A stretch of 64,000 bases of DNA from Tildeniella nuda ZEHNDER 1965/U140 (GCA_019358895.1 JAHHIG010000001.1:186001-250000), one strand, 5' to 3'; counted from the first letter of the stretch, positions 25,387-34,197 are shown. The notes: generated by a model from the letters alone, not told the origin. Translations and numbers: made by a program.

Positions 25387-26535
25387 TTAGCTGACCCGAA
25401 GCGCCTTTTGGGGCGTTAGATTTGCCAACATATCGATATATTGATCAACGACGCGATCAACCGAAAACTCCTGGGCGCGTTGGCGGAGAATCTCAGGGGC
25501 GATCGGCGCTTGCAAGGTCGCTAAAATGCCGTCTGCCAGTGCTGCTGGATCATTCACAGGCACCAGCTTGCCATATTTGCCGCCATCCAGAATCTCAGCG
25601 GGTCCACTGGGGCAATCGGTGGAGACGATCGCGGTGCCTGCTGCCATTGCCTCGGCAACCACATTGCCAAAGCCTTCAAAAATTGAGGACAAGGCAAAGA
25701 CATTAGCTTGAGCCATATAGGCATAGGGATTTTCTGCAAAGCCTGGTAGTGCTACATCGTCTTGCAAGCCCAACTCGCGGATCTGTGCCTCTAGCTTTGC
25801 TCGATCTTCACCTTCGCCTAAAATCATCAACCGTGCCGATCGCTGTTGGCGCACGATCGCAAATGCCTCTACCAAAGTGGGAAAGTCCTTCTGGCTGACC
25901 AAACGCCCTACGCCCAGAATGACAGGCGGTTCTCCGGTTGCAAACCAGGGATGATTCACAGGCTGCTGCATTTTTTCCAATACCGCTGGCGTAACAACGG
26001 GATTATAAATGACCCGAATCGTGTCCGCTGGAATGCCCGTAATCTGCGCCACATCATCTGCTACGCCTCTAGAAGCCGCAACGATCGCATCTGCCCACGG
26101 ATAAAACAGGCGCACCAATTTGGGTCTGATACGCCCGATCGTGTTGGGCTGATGATCACGAAATTGCTGCGATAGGTTCGTTTGCACACACATCACAATG
26201 CGAGTGGATGATCCTGCCAACCGTCGTGCCCACGTTGCAGAGCTGAGAATATCCAACGCCGAAAACAGTACGGACGGCTGCTCCTGTTGCAAATAGCGAC
26301 GTAATGCCAGTGTCTTCGATACCAACAGCGGCGATCGTGCCTTCAAGTCCACAATCCGAATCGAAGGCGGCACTGTGTCCAGGTAGGCTCCTTTCGTTTC
26401 TGCCAGCACCAAATCGACTTTAAAACCACGTGCTGCTAGACCTTCTGCCAGGTGCAGCATAGCTCGTTCGGCACCACCGCCTTCAAGGGCAGGGAGGAAG
26501 ACGCTAAGAGTGGTGGATTGAGGAGTGGAGGGCAT
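25387..26535 (-). CDS. Glycosyltransferase family 4 protein
   Basis: This GT-B enzyme carries VFLPALEGGGAERAMLHLAEGLA at the start and ALSSIFEGFGNVVAEAMAAG (E(X7)E) plus CPSGPAEILDGGKYGKLVP in the C-terminal domain. The frame is open upstream to an ATG at 26739, but those 68 extra residues (HPLTPHPLTPHTSLP and similar) are translated repeats, not GT sequence. I therefore place the start at ATG 26535 (MPSTPQSTTLSVFLP), giving about 383 residues, normal for the family. Only a weak ribosome site precedes either choice. It sits in an operon with its neighbours. Confidence 0.88.
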   Translation of the reverse strand: MPSTPQSTTLSVFLPALEGGGAERAMLHLAEGLAARGFKVDLVLAETKGAYLDTVPPSIRIVDLKARSPLLVSKTLALRRYLQQEQPSVLFSALDILSSATWARRLAGSSTRIVMCVQTNLSQQFRDHQPNTIGRIRPKLVRLFYPWADAIVAASRGVADDVAQITGIPADTIRVIYNPVVTPAVLEKMQQPVNHPWFATGEPPVILGVGRLVSQKDFPTLVEAFAIVRQQRSARLMILGEGEDRAKLEAQIRELGLQDDVALPGFAENPYAYMAQANVFALSSIFEGFGNVVAEAMAAGTAIVSTDCPSGPAEILDGGKYGKLVPVNDPAALADGILATLQAPIAPEILRQRAQEFSVDRVVDQYIDMLANLTPQKALRVS

Positions 26536-26725
26536 GGGAGGTGAGGTGAGTGGAAGATAGAGGAGGTTTGAGTTGTTTTTTCCTGACTTCTGGCTTCTGC
26601 TTCTTCGCGGAAGTGAGGTGTGAGGAGTGAGGGGGTGAGGAGTGAGGGGGTGAGGAGTGATTTCGAGTTGATCCTGACCGCTGACCGCTGACCGCTGACC
26701 GCTCCCTTCTGCCTTCTGCCTTCTT
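26536..26725. repeat. Repeat tract between two GT genes
   Basis: The tract contains GTGAGGAGTGAGGGG three times (26618-26656), the GACCGCT heptamer four times (26676-26702) and TTCTGCCTTC twice (26706-26725). It opens the preceding gene's frame on the minus strand, giving a false N-terminal extension. Similar words lie at 1101-1175 and 9116-9185. Confidence 0.85.
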
Positions 26726-29101
26726 TTAACAACTAACAACTACTTGCAGCAGTTGATCAATCTGTTGGCGAATTTGCTTTAAATCAAAGCGATCGATCGC
26801 TTCAACTTGGGCGGCTTTGGCGATCGCCTGTGTTGCCGCTGGGTTTGCTTGGCAATGGGCGATCGCAGCAGCGAGTGCTTTTACGTCTCCAGGTGGTACA
26901 AGCCAGCCAGTGACACTGGATTCTATCAGTTCCACAGCGCCACCAGAGGCAGAGGCAATCACGGGTCGCCCACAGAGCATCGCTTCTGCAATGACGCGCC
27001 CAAACGGTTCAGGTGCAGTGGAGGTGTGAGCCACTAGATTGCAGGCTTGCATTAACGGCACCACATCAGAGCGGAAGCCTAGAAAATGGACTCGATCGCG
27101 CAGTCCCAGTTTTTCTACTTGCGCCTTGAGAGTTTGCACGTAGTCTTGTTCACCAAACAGAGCATCGCCGACAAAGAGAACTGCAACATCTTCAGGACAG
27201 TGAACGAGCGCTTCCAGCAAAATATGCTGTCCTTTCCAGGGCGACAGGCGACTGAAATGACCCACGACAAAGCGATCGACCAATCCCATCTGTTGCCGTA
27301 ACTGGGTCGCATTCGTGTTTACTTTGTATAAGTTTGGCTCGAAACCGTTGTAGACGACAGCCGCTAGATCTGCCTGCCCACCAGCGCTGATGAAGGCATC
27401 GAGGCTTGCCTTTGATGTCGCAATGACCTGACTGGCACAGCGGTTGGCTAACGTGACAGCAAGACGACGATTGGTAGGGCTGAAGTGGTCGATCGACAAA
27501 ATATCGTGCAAATGGTAAACCAGCGGACGACGGCTCAACACGCTTGCCAGTGCCCCAACGACTAACGCCTTCTGAGTATTGGCATAAATTAGGTCATAGT
27601 TGCGGCTCAGACGCGCCACCTGTAGCGCTAATGGCAGCAGTTGACCGAGGCTTTGCAACCCTTGCACTAAGCCGCTTTCTTTACGTACCCGCATTGGCTT
27701 CGTTGCTAATACTTGTACTGGCACCCCACGTTTTTTTAGCGTTGCTTGAAAGGGACCATCTGTGAAGAGGCAAACCAGACAACGATCGCGATACGGCTGC
27801 ACAATATCTAGAAGACACAACTCTGCGCCTGCCAGTTCGCCACTTTGATCAAGAAAAAGAATCTTCATTGCTCTGGTTGCAGAGGTTGAATTGAGAGGTT
27901 TTGTAGCAATTGCTTGTGGGTTCACAACTGTACGCCTTAAACCATTAGCCATAGGCACTTCGATCCACGCATAGGTTAAATATCCCACGCCTAATGTGGT
28001 TGCCAGTAACAAACTGATCGTAGCTGTATACCCAATACTGCTGATGAGATTAGTTGCAACGATTAGCTTCAAAAAAACTGATAAACAAAGGTAGTGTGTC
28101 AAATAAATTGAATAAGAGGCATCACCTAAAGAAGTAAATAGCCGTGCTAGTGATGACCTCGTTTGATGGCACGATCGCTGTACGTCGAACGAAGCCGAAC
28201 CCAGGACAATGAGCATTGATGGTAAACCGTAGGCAAAAACGGGGTTTAGTATGAGCGATCGCTGAGCCTGAGCAATACCAAATAATAAGAATAGTGACGT
28301 TCCTAAAAATAGAAAACCCGTTTTTTGTGTGTTGAAGCGATTTTTGCGAATCAGATCAGCAGCCAGACAGCCAAACAGAAACTCGAAATTGTGAGCACTA
28401 AAAACAAACTTAAACAGAAAGTAATTATCTAAGTTGAAGCTATCTGAAAGGCTACTCAAAAGGACAGCTATTGTACCGATAAACCATCCCAGCAGTAGGT
28501 AACTAAACCGTCTGAGCGGTAGTACTATTGCAAGTGCGAACAAGCCATAAAAGAGCATCTCATGGCTTAACGACCAGCCTACAATTAAGATTGGAAAATG
28601 CTGCTGTGGTACCAACAGTAACGATTTAATAATGACGGCTAAATCACGTTCATAGCCGTAACCAAGCTGAGGCTCTAAAAAATAGATGGGCAGTATTGCT
28701 AATGTGATTAGCCAGTAGAGCGGATAAATCCGAATCAGACGTTTGAGGATGAACGGCTTGAGGCGATCGCGTTTTCCCACATCTGCCTGATGCACAAAGA
28801 AAATAATGAAACCACTCAGCACAAAGAAAAAGTCAACTCCAGCGCCACCAAACGCAAACAAATTGCCTAAAAATGGTTGACCAAGCTTTTCTTGACTGAG
28901 CTGGGTGGCGTGAAACAGCAGCACTAGCAGCGCAGCGATGCCTCGACAGATTTGAATGCCTTCTAAGCGCGGCTTAACGGTTTTCTGTACAGCATCCGAA
29001 GGCAGTGCACGATCGCCGTTCATTCGCTGCGTCGCAGTCATTGCTCCATCATTTACAAACGGTTTCACGAGCCAATACACCTCATACCCTGCCATCAACA
29101 C
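26726..29101 (-). CDS. Fusion of acyltransferase 3 membrane protein and GT4 glycosyltransferase
   Basis: The 791-residue product joins two enzymes. Residues about 45-390 are an acyltransferase-3 (OafA/NodX type) module that starts GIQICRGIAALLVLLFHATQLS, carries FFFVLSGFIIFF and has about ten membrane helices. It would O-acetylate or acylate a sugar. Residues 412-791 are a soluble GT4 enzyme (MKILFLDQSGELAGAELCLL; PEPFGRVIAEAMLCGRPVIASASGG). A methionine at residue 412 (ATG 27866-27868 on the minus strand) sits exactly at the usual GT start. The pieces may therefore once have been two genes, or may be expressed separately as well. The frame is continuous. It is second or third in the operon. 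Confidence 0.85.
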   Translation of the reverse strand: MLMAGYEVYWLVKPFVNDGAMTATQRMNGDRALPSDAVQKTVKPRLEGIQICRGIAALLVLLFHATQLSQEKLGQPFLGNLFAFGGAGVDFFFVLSGFIIFFVHQADVGKRDRLKPFILKRLIRIYPLYWLITLAILPIYFLEPQLGYGYERDLAVIIKSLLLVPQQHFPILIVGWSLSHEMLFYGLFALAIVLPLRRFSYLLLGWFIGTIAVLLSSLSDSFNLDNYFLFKFVFSAHNFEFLFGCLAADLIRKNRFNTQKTGFLFLGTSLFLLFGIAQAQRSLILNPVFAYGLPSMLIVLGSASFDVQRSCHQTRSSLARLFTSLGDASYSIYLTHYLCLSVFLKLIVATNLISSIGYTATISLLLATTLGVGYLTYAWIEVPMANGLRRTVVNPQAIATKPLNSTSATRAMKILFLDQSGELAGAELCLLDIVQPYRDRCLVCLFTDGPFQATLKKRGVPVQVLATKPMRVRKESGLVQGLQSLGQLLPLALQVARLSRNYDLIYANTQKALVVGALASVLSRRPLVYHLHDILSIDHFSPTNRRLAVTLANRCASQVIATSKASLDAFISAGGQADLAAVVYNGFEPNLYKVNTNATQLRQQMGLVDRFVVGHFSRLSPWKGQHILLEALVHCPEDVAVLFVGDALFGEQDYVQTLKAQVEKLGLRDRVHFLGFRSDVVPLMQACNLVAHTSTAPEPFGRVIAEAMLCGRPVIASASGGAVELIESSVTGWLVPPGDVKALAAAIAHCQANPAATQAIAKAAQVEAIDRFDLKQIRQQIDQLLQVVVSC

Positions 29102-29122
29102 ATTGCCCTCAACACACTGCCA

Positions 29123-30541
29123 TCACGCGCTTTCAGCTTCGAGCGCCAACAGATGTTGATAGCGGTAAAAGCGTTGGGCTGCCAGTGCGATGCCTGCAAA
29201 ACTCCACATCACCACACCTGATAGTGCCAGCGTTGAACTACCCAACCCGATTTGGGCAAACACCCCCAGGCTGATAGCGCGTGATGCACTCATAAACGCG
29301 TCCGATCGTCCCTCTGTTCCCCGAAACAGGCTGAAAAAAAGGAGAATCATGCCGCCCAAATACGGTATAGTGCCGAACCAGCCCAAGTTAAATAAGATGG
29401 ATAAAATGCCGCTGTCATTGCTGCCCAGGCTATCGTTTGCCAGCACAAAACCCAGTCCGTTACCCGGAACTTCTGCCAATGCATCGCCCAGAATTTGACC
29501 GTAGCCTTCAAGTCGCTGGTTGTAGCTCACGTCGTTCTGCGTGTTGGAAAAGGTTTGCAGACGTGCCGCGATCGCCCCTGAAAATGGCTGCATATTCACC
29601 AACGGAATGACACAAATTGCCATCACCAGAATCGTCACAATTAACCGCATTTGCAAGCGCGGCTTCAGCGATGGAATGTACATTACCACGCCTACAGCCC
29701 AGCCCAACCAGGACGATCGCACCAGCGACAGCAAGAACGACAGGTAGCCCACTCCCACCGCTGCAAACCGGAGCGTACTCTGACTGCTAAACAGCAACAG
29801 CAGTCCTGCCATCATGACGGTGGCGAACGGACCTGGTGAATTCATGGTGCTGAAGACGCGCATTCCCAATGGTTCAGGAGTGCCAAAGGCGATCGCCTTA
29901 GAATTGATCAGCCAAAAGCGATCCCACTCCGGTGCGACAAGATACTGCATCACCCCGTATGCGCCAGATACCAGTACACCCCACAAAAACACGCGTTCTA
30001 AATTCTGGCGGTATGCAGGGTAGCTCCGCCAGTTAACGAACAGATGAAAGCCAAACAGAATGGGTGCTAACCAGTTCAACAACGGGACTACAACGGCTGT
30101 CGGTGGATACTTAATCAGCCCCACTAGCAAGCCGTAGAGCACTCCTGCTGCCGACAAAATAAACGGCAAGCCATCCTGCCGCAGGTAGCGAGGCAGATAC
30201 TTTACAAACGTCAGCGCCGTCAGCATCATCACCAGAAACGGTGCCAGCAGCACAGGGCTGGGGTCAACCCATCCGCTCTGAAAATCGATTAAGCGACGCA
30301 CAAACGGAGACAAAAACGCGAGCCACCAGGCAAAACCCACGTAGAGTACCGGATAGCGCCGGAACAAAAACAAGCCAACCAGCAATGCTCCCGCTGGATA
30401 CGCCAACCGCAACAAGCCACCTGCACGTGCAAGGATACAGAGCAGCGAGAAGAATACCAACCCCAACATGGCAGTCCATGCCAATGTTGGCTGTAGACCA
30501 AACTGGGGACGAGGGGTGGGAGTAGCAGCGTCGGGTTGCAT
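29123..30541 (-). CDS. O-antigen ligase/polymerase-like membrane protein
   Basis: The 472-residue product has about twelve hydrophobic helices and a long external loop (residues about 320-375) before the last helices. That is the pattern of Wzy polymerases and WaaL ligases. Within the loop, NQRLEGYGQILGDALAEVPGNGLGFVL is characteristic of this superfamily. In this locus it would polymerise or ligate the flipped repeat unit. Sequence alone does not separate polymerase from ligase. It is 21 bases upstream of the acyltransferase-GT4 fusion in the same operon. Confidence 0.82.
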   Translation of the reverse strand: MQPDAATPTPRPQFGLQPTLAWTAMLGLVFFSLLCILARAGGLLRLAYPAGALLVGLFLFRRYPVLYVGFAWWLAFLSPFVRRLIDFQSGWVDPSPVLLAPFLVMMLTALTFVKYLPRYLRQDGLPFILSAAGVLYGLLVGLIKYPPTAVVVPLLNWLAPILFGFHLFVNWRSYPAYRQNLERVFLWGVLVSGAYGVMQYLVAPEWDRFWLINSKAIAFGTPEPLGMRVFSTMNSPGPFATVMMAGLLLLFSSQSTLRFAAVGVGYLSFLLSLVRSSWLGWAVGVVMYIPSLKPRLQMRLIVTILVMAICVIPLVNMQPFSGAIAARLQTFSNTQNDVSYNQRLEGYGQILGDALAEVPGNGLGFVLANDSLGSNDSGILSILFNLGWFGTIPYLGGMILLFFSLFRGTEGRSDAFMSASRAISLGVFAQIGLGSSTLALSGVVMWSFAGIALAAQRFYRYQHLLALEAESA

Positions 30542-30704
30542 GGGAAAGGCTGAAAGAGTTGTTGGTTGTTAGTTGTTGGTTGTTAGAAAAAGGCAAAAGA
30601 AGTGAGAGAAGTAGGGGAGAGCAATGAAGGGAGTCAGTGATCGGGAAAGGCTCATGCACTAACAGCTAATAACCAAAAACTAAAAACTGGTTTAACTCAA
30701 AACT

Positions 30705-31523
30705 CTACTCCCTCCCCGATCGCCCCTCCTTCCAATCAATCTCATACAATTTGACTTCCTTCAAAAAGATATAGAAACTCCATAACCCAGAGAGGGTAAA
30801 ACCAGCCATGCCCTGACGAAACATGCCGTACCAGAGATACTGCTGCACGAATTTTGCGGATGGTTTGAACAGCAGTCGCAGCAAGCTAAACCGAGTGCCA
30901 TTGCGATGAGCCTGCTGTGCATCCAGATCAGTGTAACGGTTGAAGCGAACCACTAAATCGCTGATGTCGCGGAAGCCGTAGTGCCAGATCACGCCGGGTA
31001 ATTTCACAACGGGAGCATCCTTCACATCCGGTCCTTCGTGTACCAAAACGTCCTTAATCCGAAAAACGGTTTTGTTGTAGAGGCGAGTGTGATACTCCGG
31101 TCGCGTATCGAGCCATTTGTCCCAAAAATCGCCGATGCGAACGGCAGAAAAGGCATTGGCTGCGATCGTGTTTGCCTGTTTCCATTCCAGCAACGCGGTT
31201 GCTAGGCGATCGTCAATCACCTCATCCGCATCAATAAAGAGAATCCAATCATGCTGTGCCTTGTCAGCGCCAAAATTACGCTGGTTCGAGTAGCCCGACC
31301 AGGGATTGTGATACACCTGACAGCCCAGATCGTGAGCGATTTGCACGGTGGCATCTTCACTGCCGCTATCAACCACCACAATTTCGTCAGCAAATGACTG
31401 GCACGATCGGATGGCATTGGCAATGCATTCTTCTTCGTTCTTAGCAATGATGACGATCGAAAGCTGTCTCGACTGCATGGCATCGACTGGATTGAACAAG
31501 GGCTTCTGGCTCAACTGCATCAT
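30705..31523 (-). CDS. Glycosyltransferase family 2 (WaaE/KdtX-like)
   Basis: This inverting GT-A enzyme of 272 residues resembles LPS core beta-1,4-glucosyltransferases. It shows the N-terminal motif LSIVIIAKNEEECIANAIRSC, nucleotide-binding VVVDSGSEDATVQIA and the DXD-like IDADEV at residue 97. The C-terminal region FSAVRIGDFWDKWLDTRPEYHTRLY and VHEGPDV is typical of the WaaE subgroup. Start could be ATG 31523 or ATG 31478 (MQSRQLSIVII). It is the first gene of the left operon and is divergent from the metacaspase-like gene. Donor sugar is unknown. Confidence 0.9.
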   Translation of the reverse strand: MMQLSQKPLFNPVDAMQSRQLSIVIIAKNEEECIANAIRSCQSFADEIVVVDSGSEDATVQIAHDLGCQVYHNPWSGYSNQRNFGADKAQHDWILFIDADEVIDDRLATALLEWKQANTIAANAFSAVRIGDFWDKWLDTRPEYHTRLYNKTVFRIKDVLVHEGPDVKDAPVVKLPGVIWHYGFRDISDLVVRFNRYTDLDAQQAHRNGTRFSLLRLLFKPSAKFVQQYLWYGMFRQGMAGFTLSGLWSFYIFLKEVKLYEIDWKEGRSGRE

Positions 31524-31651
31524 GGCATCTTCATCGAAATGTAGAACACTAATGGGAACTTGAATTTCAAAGAATACCCGTCTTCTCAGTTGTATCCCTT
31601 AAAATCGAGCTGGCACCGTTTCTTGCAACGCAAGACGTTTAATCCTAACTT

Positions 31652-32164
31652 ATGTCGAAACTTGCACTGCTGATTGAGGTTAGTGAATACGAAGCTGGAT
31701 TACCTCCCTTGCCTGGTGCTCAGAGAGATGTTAGGGCAATGAAGCGCGTTTTACAAAATCCTCATAGGGGCAATTTCGATGCTGTAAGCTTGCTCTCAAA
31801 TCCCAGCCCAACGGCAATGCAACTGGCAATTGAGACGTTGTTTCTCGAAGATCGCCGTAAAGAAGATTTGATTTTGCTTTACATTTCTAGTCACGGTGTC
31901 CGCGATGATGATGGCTGCCTTCACCTCGCAACGCGCACAACCCAACTGCGGCAATCCGGGCAAATCTTCACAGCTACTGCTGTTCCTGCCAGTTTCATTC
32001 AGTCTTGCATGAGTCGTAGTCGATCGCGTCGTCAGGTGCTGATCCTGGACTGCTGTTTCAGCGGCGCGTTTGCAGAAGGTATGCAGGCGAAAAGCTTAGA
32101 GCAGCCGATCGCACTACTCAACCAACGGTCAACCGGAATCAAATCATGGGCATCCGCTTGCTGA
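31652..32164 (+). pseudogene. Truncated caspase-like (metacaspase, C14) protein
   Basis: The 170-codon frame is the p20-like catalytic part of cyanobacterial caspase-family proteins. It runs from MSKLALLIEVSEYEAGLPPLPGA with catalytic His in ISSHGVRDDDG (about residue 90) to nucleophile Cys in LILDCCFSGAFAEGM (about residue 134). After the catalytic Cys the normal continuation (LGGEGRAVLTSS type) is replaced by about 20 unrelated residues and a stop. Regulatory C-terminal domains, usually several hundred residues, are absent. It thus looks 3'-truncated, although both catalytic residues remain. It keeps CGATCG sites, so the gene itself seems resident, unlike the AT-rich genes to its right. Confidence 0.8.
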
Positions 32165-32209
32165 TTGTTGTGGTTAAGGTGAATTGTGCCAAAAGCTTTG
32201 TCGCCAAGA

Positions 32210-32237
32210 GCGATCACACATCAACCTGTGTGATCGC
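32210..32237. terminator. Bidirectional hairpin terminator
   Basis: GCGATCACACA (32210-32220) and TGTGTGATCGC (32227-32237) form an 11-bp perfect stem with a six-base loop. It lies between the convergent caspase fragment and the hypothetical gene at 32263-32625. T-rich bases follow on both sides only weakly. Confidence 0.6.
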
Positions 32238-32262
32238 CCTCTTCCATGTGCAGGCGATCGGC

Positions 32263-32625
32263 TTAACTGGCAACTTTCTCGCTTGCTTTACGCACGGGTC
32301 GCTTCCGCTGGCTTTTGCGAACGCCTCCTGCCATTTCATATTCAGCGCTGTCTTTGCCATACTCAAAGGCAACACCCAGCAACATTTTCTCCGACAATGC
32401 CATTAACGTCTTTTCGGCTTCTAGCATGGCGGCACGGTCTGCATCTAACAGCGATAGCGTTGTGTTGTAGTCAGCAACCCGTTGGCGAGTGGTTTCAATC
32501 AGTTCAGTGAATGCCTCAACGGTTAGCCCTTTGCCTAAATCCAGCGCTGGATTGATGGACTTTAAACCTGCAATCCGACGCTCGGCTTTATCGACACTGG
32601 CAGAACTGCGCTTTAAGCGTGCCAT
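32263..32625 (-). CDS. Conserved hypothetical protein, 120 aa
   Basis: I know no function for this protein. It begins MARLKRSSASVDKAERRIAGLKSINP, has a helical middle (FTELIETTRQRVADYNTTLSLLDADRAAMLEAEKTLMALSEKML) and a basic tail ending RKSQRKRPVRKASEKVAS. Small basic proteins of this type occur in cyanobacteria. The tail suggests nucleic acid contact, which is a guess. The gene is resident in composition and convergent with the caspase fragment. The start region is preceded by a short AT-rich leader. Confidence 0.7.
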   Translation of the reverse strand: MARLKRSSASVDKAERRIAGLKSINPALDLGKGLTVEAFTELIETTRQRVADYNTTLSLLDADRAAMLEAEKTLMALSEKMLLGVAFEYGKDSAEYEMAGGVRKSQRKRPVRKASEKVAS

Positions 32626-33225
32626 AAATAGTCCTCATTATGGGTAAGGTAGATAACGCCAGAATGCCCACCAGCAAACCACAGCGAACATATTTATCGC
32701 CAGAATAATTACGGATTTTTGATCGCTTGAGGCTCTAATGTGTCCGTAAATCTATTGATTAATCGCTTTTGGGTTGCTGAAATGGACGATCGCATACCCA
32801 AGATCAAGGAACACAAACCTGAAACTAAAGAACACAAACCTGAAAGCAAGAAACGCTGACTTAAATTAAGCAATACTTATACAAATTCAAGAAACGCAAA
32901 CCAGAAAGCAACAAACGCTTATCGAAGATCGAGAAATGGGTACAGGTTGCAAGGGTTTTTAACGTGCGATTGCTCAATTTAGTTATATGGGGAAGCGATC
33001 AGGCTTGTAGTTCCTAAAAGGTGATAAGGCTAAGTAAAGATCTCACTGCACCAAAAGATAATCTAAAGCTTTCAGCTTTACCCTTCGCGAAAGGTTAACA
33101 TGCAGATAAGTCGCAGTTCAATCATCTAACTAGGAATTTAGACTGTGAGTTTCCAGCCTCATCATCCAACGAGGATCTTAGGCTGGAAGGATCTGTTCAA
33201 CCATCCAACCCAATAAGAGAGAACC
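32626..33225. other. 600-base AT-rich gap with small repeats
   Basis: It holds a 25-codon lysine-rich frame (32782-32859; KEHKPE repeated twice, from a 17-bp DNA repeat at 32808 and 32829) and a tandem structured repeat (33111-33190). The promoter of the DUF4833 gene must lie here too. No larger gene is visible. Confidence 0.45.
33111..33190 (+). repeat. Two diverged tandem repeats, each able to form a hairpin
   Basis: The segments TCGCAGTTCAATCATC...GACTG (33111-33146) and TCCAGCCTCATCATC...AGGCTGG (33152-33186) align along their length. Each is flanked by complementary ends, CAGT/ACTG in the first and CCAGCCT/AGGCTGG in the second, so the stems differ but pairing is kept. A third, shorter copy (TTCAACCATCCAAC) follows at 33196. 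They lie in the leader of the DUF4833 gene. Confidence 0.45.
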
Positions 33226-33792
33226 ATGCTTAGATGCAGCATTAGATATTCGGTATTTTGGTTGACGACATCGGTGGTACTTTCTATTGCCTCATCTTCT
33301 GTAGCAAAAGATGTCTCCAGCCTTTTTTATGTATCTAAAAGTGACAATCGCAACCAGGCACACTATGGTGTTCAGCTAAATCAAAAGTGTTTGCCAACTA
33401 ATTCTCGACCAGTCTACGCTTACTGGCGCATGGCTAATGGGAAAACTGAAGAACTCCTGTCAATCGAGGAACCTGCTTATGGCATAGCAAGTCAGTCAGT
33501 TTCGGGAAATAACACTAATCTTATTTTGAATGGTTTTCAGAACAGAGGCATTCAAAGGATGATTGCACTAACCGCCTCTGGGTCTAATGGAAGATGTCAA
33601 GCTAAAGCCTACACCAATATTAATGGAGTTCGTAAAGAGTTGTCCTACATCCACATTGATTTAGCTGATGTCAGGAGAAATCCTTTTGGCGGAGGCACAA
33701 TAGGAGGAAGAGTGGTGAGATTAACACTTATTAGTTCAGATGGAACTCAAGAAGCAATTCCATGTAGCTCAAATTGCAGGTTCGGCATTTAG
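33226..33792 (+). CDS. DUF4833-like secreted protein
   Basis: The 188-residue product has an N-terminal signal-like segment (residues 1-27, hydrophobic VFWLTTSVVLSIASSSVA). The DUF4833 pattern follows: LFYVSKSDNRNQAHYGVQLN, PVYAYWRMANGKTEELLSIEEPAYGIASQ, GNNTNLILNGFQNRGIQRMIAL. Function is unknown; the fold is beta-rich and probably periplasmic. It lies upstream of the Trypco1-trypsin operon in the same AT-rich, CGATCG-free stretch, so it probably travelled with it. An AGAGAG site precedes ATG 33226. Family assignment comes from motif memory. Confidence 0.7.
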   Translation: MLRCSIRYSVFWLTTSVVLSIASSSVAKDVSSLFYVSKSDNRNQAHYGVQLNQKCLPTNSRPVYAYWRMANGKTEELLSIEEPAYGIASQSVSGNNTNLILNGFQNRGIQRMIALTASGSNGRCQAKAYTNINGVRKELSYIHIDLADVRRNPFGGGTIGGRVVRLTLISSDGTQEAIPCSSNCRFGI

Positions 33793-33873
33793 CGAAAATC
33801 TTGGTTAAGGGATATGTTGTGACTCAGTAGTCTGAGTAGTCGTAGTAAACCTGTAAAAGTCTAGTAAAAGAGT

Positions 33874-34197
33874 ATGGCAACCAAATTAATCGAGTTAGAG
33901 AATGACATTTTGGTAGAGGTAGAAGTACCAGAAGATCAAGCCAGACAAATTTCTAGTCACTTTGCTGACCAAGTTAGCTCAACCGTTGATAAAATCAAGC
34001 CAGTCTTAGTTAAAATTTGTCGTCCTATTGCCGAAGTTTGGAGGGAAGTTAATCAGGAAATGCAAATTGAGAAAGCAGAAATAGAAATTAACTTTGGGTT
34101 TGAAGGAGAGGGCAACATCTACATAACGAAAGCAAAAGCGAATGCTAACTTAGTTGTAAAACTTGTGTTGACCCCAAAGGAGAGCTTAAATAAGTGA
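33874..34197 (+). CDS. Trypco1 (CU044_2847 family, trypsin co-occurring domain) protein
   Basis: The 107-residue product matches the small CU044_2847/Trypco1 domain: strand pattern LIELENDILVEVEVPEDQA, a helix (DKIKPVLVKICRPIAEVWREVNQ), then AEIEINFGFEGEGNIYITKAKANANLVVKLVL. These domains co-occur with trypsin-like proteases in predicted conflict systems described by comparative genomics. They are thought to regulate or target the protease. Its TGA overlaps the next gene's GTG (GTGA), so translation is coupled and the two act together. It lacks CGATCG sites and is AT-rich, suggesting acquisition. The family call is good; role inferred. Confidence 0.85.
   Translation: MATKLIELENDILVEVEVPEDQARQISSHFADQVSSTVDKIKPVLVKICRPIAEVWREVNQEMQIEKAEIEINFGFEGEGNIYITKAKANANLVVKLVLTPKESLNK

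Noticed and set aside
32146-32510. Plus-strand frames running over the hypothetical gene at 32263-32625
   Set aside because: They start inside the caspase fragment, cross the hairpin and run antisense to a better-supported gene.
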